NCBI GenBank assembly: GCA_008360975.2
Contig: CM039183.1
Location: 11,559,762 to 11,623,761, forward strand
DNA length: 64,000 nt
Origin: Lichenostomus cassidix
Lineage: Eukaryota; Chordata; Aves; Passeriformes; Meliphagidae
Reading direction: 5' to 3'
Part shown: piece by piece, positions 1 through 64,000 of the stretch
Layout: every line of letters begins with the position of its first letter
How positions within the stretch are numbered: the stretch's first letter is position 1
The notes under the pieces: generated by a model
The model's database searches: none
The model's input: the letters and a program-made list of their open reading frames with translations, nothing else
Told to the model about the DNA's origin: nothing
Made by a program: the position numbers and the translations under genes

Positions 1-3000
1 AGACTTTGCAAAAGCATATTTTTTTTATTTTGTTGTTGTTGTTGTTGTTAGAAAAGCAGGCTTTTCTCTCTGACAAGTGTTGTTTTGGGAGAGGATGGCT
101 GAGCCTGCTGCCTCCAGTGTGGTTGTAAACAAGGTTCATTGTGAAGGAAAATATCTTGCAACACCAATAAACTGGAGAAGACACCAATGAAAAGGTAGAC
201 AGGCTTTTAATGGCATGATCCAGAATCCCCTTTTAATAACAAATCTAATGACAACTGTGTCTGATATGAACAAGAAATGGCATAATTGTTTATTTTTTTT
301 TTAAGATGTGATCTGAAATTAAGACAAATGCCAGGTGGATCTGTACACAGACAGGGCTTCTGTGATGCATGCCAGATTTTATGGCCAAGAAATTTGCCAT
401 GCAGTTGAACCAGATTGTGGTTCCTCAGTCGGAGTCCTACATTCTGTTTGCAGTGTGTAAACATTCTCCAGCTGCTTTCCTAAAGAATGCAAAGAAGATA
501 TGTAGAGAGATTTAGCCTTGGGATTCAGTCACATTTCCAGGCAGGCAGTACCACGGAGCAGAAGTCCTGTCTCCAGAGTGTGCCAGAGGCGAAGGAAAAC
601 ATCGGTGCGCCAGGTACAACGTCTGAGTGTAGAGTCACATGCTATCGTGTTAAAAGGAGATATATAAAATTATCTGTGTTTCCAGCTCCAATTCCTGTCT
701 GGAGAAGAAGCAGCAGGTCCCAGAGCACAGCAGTCCTGCCGACACTGGTGTCACACACGTGGGTCCTGCAGAGCTCATCCCACCCTCCGCAGGGATGGTC
801 CCAAGCCTGTGCCGTGCATTCCAGCCGCATTCTCAAGGAAACATCGGCCCCAGCCTCCTCCAGGAAACCTGTGCCAGAGTTCCCTGTGCTCCAGGCAGGG
901 CAATGTGAGCCAAGCCAGAGGCAGAGCAGCCACTGAGAAGCACCGTGCTGACACCAGTCCCACGGTAGCCTCGCCAAAGCAGAGCTCTCACCCCTGAGGG
1001 CTCCTCTGGTTCAGGAGCTCAGAGCAGGAGGAGTTATTATCTTGGTCCCTACCAGGAACCCAGCTCTGCATTTGCTTTGGTAGCTCCCTTCCTAATTTCA
1101 GCACAGAGGACATCAGTGCTTACTTTAAACCTGCTTTCCAGCCATTTGCAGCTCCAGAAATGAAAGGGAAAATGTTCCTCCTTATGACCCAGAGCTGGCC
1201 TGCATGGGGCAGGGCCTGCTGAATAGGTTGGTGGCCAAGTCTGCCTCAGGATCTGCAGAATCCAGGAGGGTTTCAATCCCCCAGGCAGAGAGGGACTGAC
1301 CTGGAGGGAATGTACAGTGACTGAAGACAAGATTTGCTGGAGGAGCTACATCAGGAACGAAGTGACAGGAGAGTGATGGAGTACAAACCACTGTCATTTC
1401 ATGGGATTCTGGCTGCACTCGGGATCACAGCTCACCTCAGCCTGCAGGCAGAGCTATTCCCTGGCCTCACAAAGCTACCAACCCCAATGCTCATGGAGAT
1501 CCTAACATCAGTTGGCTCTGCTGCCACTGCCAGCATCATCCCAGCCCCTTGGAATGCAGCACCTGCTCCTGGCTGAAGAGCACAGCCACTGAGGGTTCTG
1601 CAGAGGACCTCAGCAGCCAGCACACAGTGAGCCCAAGGGCTCCCACCCAGCAGCCCAGTTACAGGCACACAGCACACGAGGAAAGGGCCTGGACAGGAGC
1701 ACAAGCTCTCTTCCTGCTGTGGAGGTGTAGGAGTAGCTGGCAAACAGATGGAACCAAAGGTGCTTGCAAACTCTCAGCTGGTCCCCATGGGCTGTGTCAA
1801 AGCAGCCTAGCACTGCTGGAACATGGGCATGTTTCAGTTCAGCCAGAAGAAACTCATTTGATACCAAACTCATTACGTCCACAGGGGGACATTTACTGTG
1901 TTCACAAGATTAATTTAACTGCAGGTGACTGATGTGTGAGGCAAGGCCTTCTGTGGGCATTGGTGCCTGTGCATGTGGAATAGTGGTGGGATCATGCCAC
2001 GGGGTGAATAAACTACACAGAGAAGAAAGAAGTGTGCTGAGGGACCACTGAGCTGCTACTGGTGCTGCCCAGGCTATCAGTGATCATCTTACATAGGATC
2101 TACAGTGAGTGAGAAAACACCTCTGTGTTGGAAAGGAGAAATGTGAAAGATTTTCTTGCCCCAACACAACCTGCTTTGGATTAAAACGTTTCACCACCAA
2201 GCTCTCAATGGTTGTGTTAGCCAGGGGCAGCCACGTGAACAGTGATGCTCCAGATCCTGATCCATGCCCCACAGAGCTGTGTGTCAGTCCAGCAGCTGCT
2301 GCAGGTCTGGTGGCAAGGACAGCTGTCAGCCACCCAGGCTGGCGTGTTCTGGCCCTGGTTTGTGCCCAGGCAGGTGGAGCCTCACAGCTGACATGCACTT
2401 GGGTAGAGAGAGTGGTACCCTGTTCCCCCATCCACATTCACTGCACACAGCAGTCAGCCCTGCAAACAGCTGAAGTCACGGGTGAGACTTCTCTGAAGGT
2501 AGCAGGATCCTTTATAACCTTTAGCTGCTATATATAATGGTCACTACTTATATTGTTATAATAATATATATATATTATAATATTCTTTACTTAGAAAGGG
2601 CAAGCAAAGTCTCCTGCCTCTCACTGATTCCAAGCACAACTGACTCAGAGATATTTGCTACCAAAACACCTTTTGCACCAAGGTGAGCCAAAGTGCCTGT
2701 GCTGCCAACCAGACAAATCAGTTAATCAGCTCCATCCATCCGTGTGTTTGAGCCTCTCCACAGTGTCAGTCTGACTGGTGCCATCTGTCCTTTTCCTCCC
2801 TCTGCTCATATAATCCATTGACACACTGGCTCAGCGCTGAGAACTGCCTTTCAGATTGCCCACCTGGCACATCCCCCCTGTATCCACGTCTCTTTGCAGG
2901 CAGCTCCTGGCCAGACAGCAGCCATTGGCTCCTTTTCACCACACAGGGTGCTCTCTTCTCAGCCCCTGCAGAGTGAGGGCTCAGCATACACCAGGCAGTC

Positions 3001-4160
3001 CCAAAGACTCTTGTAGTCCCAACACAGATGAACAAGACCTGCCTGTGTCACCCATGCAAATGCACACACAGATGAAGCAACAGTGGTGGCCTGTCCCAGG
3101 AGCTCCCTCAAAACCCACATGTGACAGATCCTGCAGCAAAGACACATGGGAAACACCCAGGAAATTCCCACAAACATGAGAGAGTGCTGGGAAACCTGCT
3201 TCTTTTCCCCTGACCCCACACAGGTGTTTTTTATTCTTCCTAGCCATCTCCTCTGCTCTGGTCAGCTCCCTCTTGGCCTCGATCTGCTCTTCTCTGCAGT
3301 GAAGCAAGGACACAGCCACACCCCCCCAGCAGTGTTGCCAGACTAGATCCCCTGGCATTCCTCAACCAATTAACTTCTCCCTAAAATCACAGGCCTTATT
3401 CCTTCTTGTCCTCAGACATGATCTCTGTTTGCTCCAGCTATGGCAGGTGCCTTTCCAACCTCCCTGCAGGGCAGTGGAAGAAGAGAGGATCCAGAGGGGC
3501 TGTTGACCCTTCTGAAGGATTGTTTTCTCAGTAACACTAGCAGAGAGCACCCCTGCTGCCAGAAAATGCCTTGAGAGAGACACACGAGGAACATGAAATT
3601 CTGTGTGTGCTGCTCCCCAGTGACAGGAGCACCTCCATCCCAGAGGACATGATCCAGGGAACACCAAGCTGCATTCTCCTGCTCCCCTCCATGCCAGGGA
3701 CAGCTGGGAAGCAGGGCTGTGCTGGGGCAGGGAGCCTGGTAGCACAGCCACAGGGAGAGGTAACTCATGCTGCTCTCAGATCTCTGCACACCCAGCTGCA
3801 CCCTCAGCCCAGCCCTGTCAATCTTTCTGTGCTGGCAATCTTTCCCTGGCTTTCTGGAACCTGTGGGACTTGTCAGGCATCTGTCCAGTATCTACCAGCA
3901 TGTGTCCCAGCAGGACCAGGAATCTGCTGCACCACAGAGAGATGATACTTTGGTGTCACAAGATTCCTGCCTGCTACTTGTGGTTGGGTCATGGTAGAAA
4001 GACCTCTTAGAAGACAGCTCGGTTTCACAGAAACCTTTTAGTAAGAAAAAGTCCCCATATTCCTGTGAAAGATTTCACTGGATGGTTGCTTCACAATTAA
4101 AAGCCTGCCTGATTTCTTCATCTGCTGTTCTTGGCTACTCTGTCTTCCCTGCTTTCATGT
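1..4160. other. Flank downstream of TTBK1; nothing recognised
   Basis: I find no exon, RNA gene or known repeat that I can support here. The stretch has a TGT trinucleotide run near 30-49, moderate GC with many overlapping but unconvincing open frames, and an AT-only palindrome near 2552-2580. In mammals SLC22A7 follows TTBK1, but no SLC22-like exon is visible. Confidence 0.5.
2552..2580. repeat. AT-only near-palindrome
   Basis: The segment reads TTATAAT, then alternating A and T, then ATTATAA, so the two ends are inverted copies around an alternating AT core. It is an AT-rich low-complexity tract able to form a hairpin. No function is implied. Confidence 0.7.
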
Positions 4161-4164
4161 GCCA

Positions 4165-4310
4165 GATGAAGACCACAGAACCACAGAATGGTTTGGGTTG
4201 GAAGGGACCTTAAAGATCATCCAGTTTCAACACCCCTGCCATGGGCAGGGACACCTTCCACTAGACCAGGTTGCTCAGGGCCCCATCCAGCCTGGCCTTG
4301 TCTCTGCCCT
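4165..4310 (-). mobile_element. CR1 LINE 3'-end fragment
   Basis: The plus strand reads ACCACAGAATGGTTTGGGTT, then GGAAGGGACCTTAAAGATCA and a CCATGGGCAGGGACACCTTC segment. This is the reverse complement of the avian CR1 3' untranslated end, so the element lies on the minus strand with its 3' end near 4165. It is a short, 5'-truncated copy, as is usual for CR1. The inner boundary is approximate. Confidence 0.9.
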
Positions 4311-4369
4311 GGAGCTTCCTTCTTGACACCGGGCCATGGAAAACTCTCCTTTAAACTTTTTCTTGAACA

Positions 4370-6975
4370 AATACATTGATTGTGCTTTATTGACTTCCCA
4401 TGATGAGGCAGGTTTGCTAACCCTGTTAATAGTCCTGTAGTCCTCTTTCCAAGCTCTTTCCATGTCATTTTTGGCATGTGCATCTAAGACCTGGATGGAG
4501 CATCTGGTAAAGGCTTCACAACCATGTCTTACCATCTGAGCACTCTAAAATCAATAGCCCTCCAATAAATTAATAGGAGTCCCATTATGATTTATATTTC
4601 TGGAAAGAATCTGTGTTTGGGTTTATTCTGTTTTCTACTTTCTAAACCTGCAGTGCATATTTAGGTTCTAGTCTGACCCACACTTCAAACTCATAGAAAG
4701 TTATGGTGCCACCAGAAGAAGTGGTCACAGTCTCTATCCTCTCCTTCTGTTTTGTGACCAAATGGTGAACCAGAGTGATGAAATGAACCAGATGAAAACC
4801 AAACTGGTGAATCAGATGGGTTCATGTTGTGCTGGATCAGCATTTCCAGCCACTTTATCAAACAGCTGCTGCAATGTAAATGTGGTGGAACTGTGCAACG
4901 AAGCAGACGGAGCTCAGAGGGATATTGCCTTTGATGGCAACATCAGCTCAGTCTATCAAACCACAGCCTGAGTTCCCTCTGAGTTCCTTCTGAGTGCTGC
5001 TCTGCAAAAATGAGGGCATGTTTTCAGACTAAGCTGTGCTGCTTACTTGATCAGGGTGAACCACATCAGTGGAAAACACTTTGAGCTAGGTAAAATAAAT
5101 TCTTAGGGTGCTGGCAACACTGAGACTGTCATATAAAGAGGTAATTCCTGTCTCCTGTTTCTACACATTTCCTTGTTCAGGTGTGCAAGGAGTACGCTTT
5201 TCTTCCAGCCACCCTGTCATAGCTCTCATACTCCTTTCCAGGACTCTTGTAGATATGAGCAACTTCAGGATTCCTTGAATTCAACAGCCATCACTGTGAC
5301 TGTTTGCATTCATGTTCAAATGAATCAAGTTTATTACTGTTCAGATTCCTCTGTCAAGCTTTGTTGTTTGCAAATAGTAAATATTTGCAGGTAGTTGAAA
5401 CTGCAAGAATGGGTGTACAGAGCAGCTGTATTTTTATTCTGCCTCATGCAAAGCCTCTTAGGCATGACAATGGTGAGAAGCGCAAAGTATTTGGGTCTGG
5501 AGTGTTTTCTCCTGTGGGGTGTGAGGAAAATTTTGTCTACTTCAAGATCTCATCAAGCTCAGATAGATATCAGTCCTCTTTGCTTTCATTTTCAAGCCTT
5601 CCTAATCAGTCTGGGGGCTAAATGGTTGATTTAGCTCTAGCTGAGTGCTAAGCTTCTGCTCAGATTATATTACTTGAAGAGCACAGCCCTTGCTTTTACA
5701 TTCACATTGTTCATCCTCAACGTGTTGCAGAGGTGAGCACCAAGGAAAAGACATAAACCCCACCTCTGCCACTCAGCCCACTGTGCCCTCAGATAGAAAT
5801 GCACCAGGTACCCATGGCATGCCAGCAATCCTCTCAGTGCAAAGCAGCAGCTTTTGGGTATACTACAGGATTATAATTTCCCACCCTGCCATGAGGGGGA
5901 ACTTTCAACCACAGTGCCAAAATTCACAAACACCAAGAGCGTGAGAGTAAAACACAAGGAATTCAGGTGCAAGGGGCACCCAGGCTAAAGGCATCCAGTG
6001 ACTATTCACATCTTCATGGTGGAGCTGTGTTTGGTGGAGTACAGGTCTGTGGCACCAACCACACTCAGGCTGAGGGGAACTACCCTTGCTGGGAGATGTG
6101 ATGTCCACAGAACACAGTTTGGTATTTGTGGCAGAAGTGGCTGCAGTGTGTTCCCTTCTGCGTTAATTAGCAAGAGCTCTTGATTTCCCAGCAAGCTGCC
6201 AACACACCCCTACTTCCATCAAAGTAGCCACCACACAGGCACCTGCTGAAACAGCAGCAGTGTCTGAGCAGCAATGCTCGACAGCCTCCTCTGTGGGACA
6301 TACCAGAGCAGGTAGGAGCATCCAGCAAGACCTGCCTATCTCCTAATTCCCACCTGTAGATGCATCTCTGGAAAGGAGAGAAGAGCCCTCTCCTCCTTGC
6401 CCCTTCTCTTATCTCAGCACACAAGGATGCATCCATCCCTCTTGGCTAAGCTGGTGGCAATCCCTTGCTAACACAGAGGGTGGCAGGTGAGCCAACACTC
6501 AGGCAGATGATGGCAGCCAAGGCTGGTGTTGTCCCAGCAAGGAGAAAGGAAGGACCTGCCTGAAGGACAGCCTTCCTCCTAAAGAGCCTTCCTCTTTAGC
6601 AGGCCTTGCTCTCGTCACCTCTGCTCCTCTTTCCACAGCTGGAGTCGGTGTTGAGGACGGGTATTGCTAACAGAGAGAGGGGAATCCCTGGGAGGGAGGC
6701 AGGTCAGGCACTGGGCAGGCTGCCTGGGTCATAGTTTGGTGCTGCGCGTTAGCAAGCGTGAGCTGCGGGCTGGGTGTCTCCCTTGGAAAGGCTCCGTGGC
6801 TCAGAGGCTGCCAGGCCCGTGGGAGCTGATTGCGGTGTGGGGTGAGAGTGAGTGAAGCATTCAAGTACAGCTACTGCTATACACTCGTGGGTCCAGCATG
6901 GAAGGCTGTGCTGCAGCATCTCAAGTGTATACTATATGCAGAAGTTACCCAGTCTGTTGGGCTCGCAGAAGGTCA
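4370..6975 (-). other. TTBK1: Probable TTBK1 3' UTR
   Basis: This is sequence downstream of the TTBK1 stop with no recognisable coding exon on either strand. On the minus strand AATAAA hexamers occur at 5438-5433, 5335-5330, 4627-4622 and 4391-4386. The last is followed by a GT-rich stretch (tgtatttgtt), the expected arrangement for a cleavage site, which would give a UTR of about 2.6 kb. The true end could be any of these sites or further downstream. Confidence 0.4.
4386..4391 (-). terminator. TTBK1: Candidate TTBK1 polyadenylation signal AATAAA
   Basis: The minus strand reads AATAAAGCACAATCAA followed by tgtatttgtt, a canonical hexamer with a GT-rich downstream element. It lies about 2.6 kb past the stop codon and just before a CR1 fragment. 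The three upstream AATAAA copies (5438, 5335 and 4627) are alternatives. Confidence 0.35.
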
Positions 6976-59320
<52,345 letters not shown>

Positions 59321-59329
59321 GTGGTCACA

Positions 59330-60040
59330 ATGAGTGGACAACACTGAAGAGAAGCACAGTTTCCTGGGGGTCCTGGCGGACCACAAGCTGTCCATAGGTC
59401 AGCAGTGACTCTGTAACCAAGAAGACCAATGGTATCCTGGGATGCATTAAGAACAGCATGGCCAGCAGGTCGAGGAGGTGATCCTGCCCCTCCACTGAGC
59501 CCTGGCAAAGCCGGTCTGGAGAGCTGTATCCAGTTCTGGATACTGTATCCAGTTCTCAGGACAAGAGAGACAAGGAACTCCTGGAGCAGGTCCAGCAGAG
59601 GGTGACAAAGATGATGAAGGACTGGAGCACCTCCCTTCTGAGGAGAGGCTGAGGGAGCTGGGGCTGTTCAGCCTGGAGAAGAGACACTGAGAGGAGCCCT
59701 CATCAGTGTCTGTCAGTGTCTGCAGGGAGGCTCAGAGGATGGAGCAGGCTCTGCTCCGTGGGGCTGGGCAGTGGGACAAGAGGCAATGGGCAAACTGAGG
59801 CACAGGAAGCTCCAGCTGAACATGAGGCAGAGGTTCCTTACTGTGCAGTGCCTGAGCACTGGCACAGATTGCCCAGAGAAGGTGTGGAGTCTCCCCAGCT
59901 GGGGATATTCAAGAACCATTTGGACACCACCCTGTGCCAGTGCTCTGGGTTGACCCTGTTTGAGCAGGGAGGTTGGATAAGGTGCCCCACTGTGGTCCCT
60001 TCCAACTTTACCTACTCTGTGAATCTATGTGTGATTCTTC
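59330..60040 (+). mobile_element. CR1 LINE fragment, 3' end of ORF2 and 3' UTR
   Basis: The plus strand reads TTTCCTGGGGGTCCTGGCGG (FLGVLAD), then AGGTCCAGCAGAGGGTGACA, GAGAGGCTGAGGGAGCTGGG, CAGAGAAGGTGTGGAGTCTC and GGTCCCTTCCAACTTTACCT, with a 3' end at GATTCTT near 60037. These are CR1 landmarks in order. A 15-bp direct duplication (ACTGTATCCAGTTCT-like) occurs near 59525-59557. The copy is non-coding. Confidence 0.9.
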
Positions 60041-63000
60041 TCTTCAGCATCAGATCATTCACCCAAAGTTTGGAAGTCTCAGGTTCAAAAACTTCCTGTC
60101 CTACAGAAGTTCCTGCATTCTCACTTGACAGCAGAATACCAAAAACACCATGTATTTAAGCCACAGGCAGAATGGGAGCAGGTATATTGGAATGTCTCTC
60201 ATTTAAGCTTTACAGCTGTGCACAAAATTAAGACCTATTTTCTAGAAAAGGGACATCAGGAGTCTCACAGCCATGGAGATGCCCTGTTTACTGTGACTAA
60301 GTAGTTTTTCCACCGTCTTTTGTCAGAAAACAGAAGTCTTGAGCACCAACAGATGTTACTAAGCTTAGTGCACCAGGAATACTTTGTGAATTTATCACTG
60401 ACAGTGCACTCTTGAGAAATGAAAAATTTCAGGTCAAACATACCTTGCTGAATACAGATGACAGATCTTAACCAGAATTTGCCACCTTTTAAAGAGGAGA
60501 GAGTGCAGCTTAGAGAGGCAGCAAGGAGCAGTAAGAAATCAGCATCTCCTCTAGCAATTCTAGCAAGCTGCCTCTCTGCTCCTTGTTCAGGAACTCATCC
60601 TTGCAAGTGTTTGAAAACAAAACGCACTGAAAATACTAATTTTTTTTTCCACTAGCAGTCTGTCCTGTTTTTTGTAATAGCCAAAGTCCCCCTGGCTAGC
60701 CAGGATGTTGGCTGTGATCCAAATGCCAGAAATGATGGTGGTAGCCAAGTAAGAGCCTTCAGGCAGGCCCTGAGCAGTTCCCAGCACACCACGGACACCA
60801 CATGGTTACATGACCAATGCACATCTGCTTGGCCTGTCCAAAGGGGTAACTATCAAAGACTGACTTACACAACCCGCAAAGAAATATTAAGTAACGAGAC
60901 TTGAGAACAGCTGAGCTTCCCTCATTGCCAACAGAGGGAAAAAAAGTTGCTGATGCTTCCTTACACACCTTCTGGCCCCAACCATCTTCTGTCTTTATAG
61001 AGCAATGTAAGGTCCTACTGACTGTTACCCAGGAGACTTTGGAATGTGGCAATAGGCAAGCTGTAGAGGGGTGAGACCATTCCTATGAAAGCAAATCTGT
61101 GCCACAATAGCTCTTCTCCAAGGAGTAGCATTTGTGCTAATTTTAGCATCCCACATTAGGGAGATCAGTTTCGTTTTCCTAGAAGCACGGGATAAATTCA
61201 GATTCACGATAAATATGAATTTAGTTATGCCAAGTGGGCCATAACTTTACAAATGCTCAAATGCCGAGCAATCAGTTTGAACAGTCAAGTAGCCATCCTC
61301 TGTAAGACATACAAATCAAATCCATAGCACTCATCAAAGGCTCAGCAGAGTAACAGCTTCCTGGGTAAAAACTGCTGGGTCTTAAAAGAAGACCTGGGAA
61401 GCCAGAGTGGTAACTGCTAAGGACGGAGAAACTAATGCTCAGTGAAGATTATGCAGAATAGAAATGATTCCACCTCAAAGTTTTAATAAATCTCTAGAAA
61501 ATAGGTGGCAAGAGGTATGTTAGAAAACCTCAGCAAGTCCACAGCATCCTAAAGACCTGGCTCATTATCTATATTACTAGAAAGTCATTCAAAGTCTTTC
61601 TGAAAAAGTGATAAATAAGATTGAGCCTCTGAATTTCAGAGGATATGAAAACAGCTAATACTTCTATGGCATTATTCATAAAGTATGACAATGCATCTGA
61701 AACTGCAGGAAACTGCAGAGAACCTACTTGAGCAGAAAATACCTGTTCATAACTGAATATGACTGAAAGCAAAATCCAGACATGCTTCCAGAAAAAGAGA
61801 GTAAACCCTTTCCTTCACCTATCTTGTGTATTGTACCTTAGAACCAAACCACATACATACTAGGCTCAGGATGATTATGCTATAAATATAGAAAATGTAT
61901 TCTTCACGTATAAATGGACAGAAAGAGAATGGAGAAAAAAGAATTTACCTTACTGGCTTTAAATAATCTCTTTGGTGGAATAAGTGATAAAGTTCTTACT
62001 AAAAAAACCCAAACACAAAACCACCACAAAATTTCTCATTTCACTTGCCTTCATACCACCCTTCACCCCCATTTCCTTCCTAATCCTCAGTGCATTATTT
62101 GGGCAGCAATCGCATTGTGCTTCTCCAGACATATGTCTTGGTCTGATGAGTGGAACTCAAAGTGGTATGAGGCAGCAGGGACACAAAAGGACCAAACAGC
62201 CCAATGACTACTGTAAATGTCAAAAGGCATTGAAGGGAATATTTACGTGCTTTTTTGCCACATCATTTCTATCCAAAAGCCTGACTGACCCCTTGAATTG
62301 TGGTGTGGGAGAATAAGTACATTAGGTATGTGAGACTTTACCCTGCATGATCCTCCTACATCCCAAAAAAAGTGACACTTTGTACCACTTTCAGGAGAGC
62401 AGACTCCCACCCTTCTGGGGATTGCATGTATCATTTTAGGAAAAGATTGTATGTCAGTCATCCTTCTATGAGAAACATCTGTGGCAAGCAAGCAATCAAC
62501 CATCAGATTGACCAGAATTAAGACCAATCTTCTCAGAGTCCTGTACTCTGACAAAGCTCCCCCTCACCCACACCAACCCAAGCCGGACACAGCTTGCAGG
62601 ACATAGCTGAAGAATCTTTTCCCCTGGAAAATGTCAAGGCTAGATGTAGAGCTGTTTCTGAAAACAGGGCCTGGGAGCAAAATAAAAGTATAGTAATTTT
62701 AAATTATGGTGAGAAAGGGAAAAAATAGAGGATTCAAAAGAATATACATTTGGAAAAATTAACTTCTTTACAGAAAGAACAGTGTTAAAACAATGGGACT
62801 TGAAATACAGACATACACTATAATCACTTCATTTAAGAAATGAAGAAATTTTGCAGAAAACCAAATGCCAGTTTCAACCCATAATAGACTTGAATTCTGA
62901 CTGCAGAAAGAGGAAAGAAGAGGGGAACATTTTGTAAAAGGCAATATGGAGAAAGGTTATGCCCAAACTAAAAAGCATTGACAAGGAAGTCCAGTAGTAC

Positions 63001-64000
63001 ATGATGTGTGTCTTTCTAGGAATAGGATATAAGCACAACCTCTAGAGCAGCTCCCAACAACAGGGAAAATGAAAACTGAAACGACATATAAAAGAAGGAA
63101 AAATATAGAAGAAAAATTGCCCAGCCAGATTCATCTACTAAAGACAAAAAATCTGCTCATGGCCTTTGCTTTCTTCCCACTCCCCAACCATCCCCAGCAC
63201 CACAGAGTCACTGTATTTAGCTAGCACATCATTAACATTTTCCAGAACAACAATAATCTTGTAGATGGAAAAGGTGTGCAGACCAAAAACTGTAAGCCTA
63301 GGATGACAGAGAGATTGTATGAACACTCTCTGCTTGCGCTGTGTTCTGAAATACATCTAGGAATTCTCTCACAGATCCTAGAACTTCTGAAGCTTTACAC
63401 ATCCTTATGAGTGACCCCAGATAACAGCACTGGTAAAAGAACTGAAGATAAAATGCGTATTACATGGCACGAGATATGTCCCCTGCCCTTACCTGCCCTC
63501 CAGGCAGGCACACTGAAATATCCCTGCTAGGAAATCTGGACAGGAGCAACAGACATAAAACCAAAGTCAGGAAACGTGAGAACAGCATTACAGGTTGCAG
63601 CTCACAGTAAGCTCAGCCTCAGAGACCAGGTCAGCATCTAACTTCTAGCACATTTTTTTTATAAAAGCTTTAAGAATACACCAACCACAGAGAACTGAAC
63701 TAGACCAGTCCCCTGGGGCTATGGAAGTTACACAGCCAGCATTGGGCTCACCCTCTTTGTAAGTCCATATTGTGCTCAGTAAGTATTGCAAGCCTGTGGG
63801 AAACATGATTACCCTTAAGGAAATAAAAGGAAGAAAAAGCCACTCATCCTGTAAGACAAAAGCAAGCATCCCTTCTTAGATCCCCAACTCAGCTGAAGTC
63901 ACCTGCTGGTCCTCACCTTGAAGAATATGCAGTCCAATATAATGACCATGTATAACAACAACAAAACAAACAGAACCACAAAACCTTTCCATTCCTGCTC
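60041..64000 (-). other. TTBK1: TTBK1 upstream intron, end of window; nothing recognised
   Basis: No exon, RNA gene or repeat family that I can support. The window ends in an AACAA-rich simple stretch at about 63954-63975. Confidence 0.45.

Noticed and set aside
1549..1932. 127-codon plus-strand frame and similar frames in 480-4000
   Set aside because: Several overlapping frames of similar length on both strands, none with recognisable content; typical of moderately GC-rich non-coding sequence.
60668..60700. Minus-strand DFG tripeptide (GDFGYYKK) in the expected region of the missing kinase exon
   Set aside because: The flanking residues do not match the TTBK DFGLARQ segment; it is a chance match.

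Overview
The window is from a bird nuclear genome. It carries several CR1 (chicken repeat 1) LINE fragments with the typical avian 3' end, an avian-type endogenous retrovirus remnant, low CpG outside small islands, and a spaced exon/intron gene with GT-AG junctions. I cannot name the species; the sequence only supports 'bird'. There is no bacterial-style content (no operons, CRISPR array, insertion sequence or tRNA/rRNA gene that I can see).

The only protein-coding gene I can support is TTBK1 (tau-tubulin kinase 1), on the minus strand, from the middle of its kinase domain (49128) to its stop codon (6976). Nine coding exons were mapped by reading splice junctions: 49128-49063, 47568-47476, 46788-46663, 41921-41767, 41038-40819, 37406-37231, 36479-35921, 9768-8162 and 7402-6976. 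All junctions are GT-AG, all phases match, and the total is 3429 bp, i.e. 1142 residues plus stop. The gene looks intact here. The 5' exons (ATP-binding lobe, catalytic HRD and DFG loops, promoter) are not in the window and must lie beyond 64000, so the intron upstream of 49128 is at least 14.9 kb.

Layout: 1 to about 4160 is downstream flank with nothing recognised; 4165-4310 is a CR1 end; about 4370-6975 is the likely 3' UTR with several AATAAA signals; 6976-9768 holds the last two exons; 9769-35920 is a 26-kb intron containing a CR1 fragment (12.6-13.0 kb), a decayed endogenous retrovirus (13.5-16.3 kb), a CpG-rich block with a strong candidate cassette exon (28.0-28.7 kb), a TA microsatellite, a 1.3-kb CR1 copy (32.2-33.5 kb) and a CA microsatellite; 35921-49128 holds the middle exons with small repeats in their introns; 49129-64000 is intron with one CR1 copy.

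The most interesting item is the block at 28352-28606 on the TTBK1 strand. It is an open, CpG-rich, protein-like segment with a good splice acceptor, exactly 255 bp long, in phase 0/0. It sits in the one large intron whose flanking exons also end and start in phase 0. It would insert 85 residues into TTBK1 and has no counterpart in the human TTBK1 or TTBK2 main isoforms as I remember them. I saw no other candidate for a novel system.
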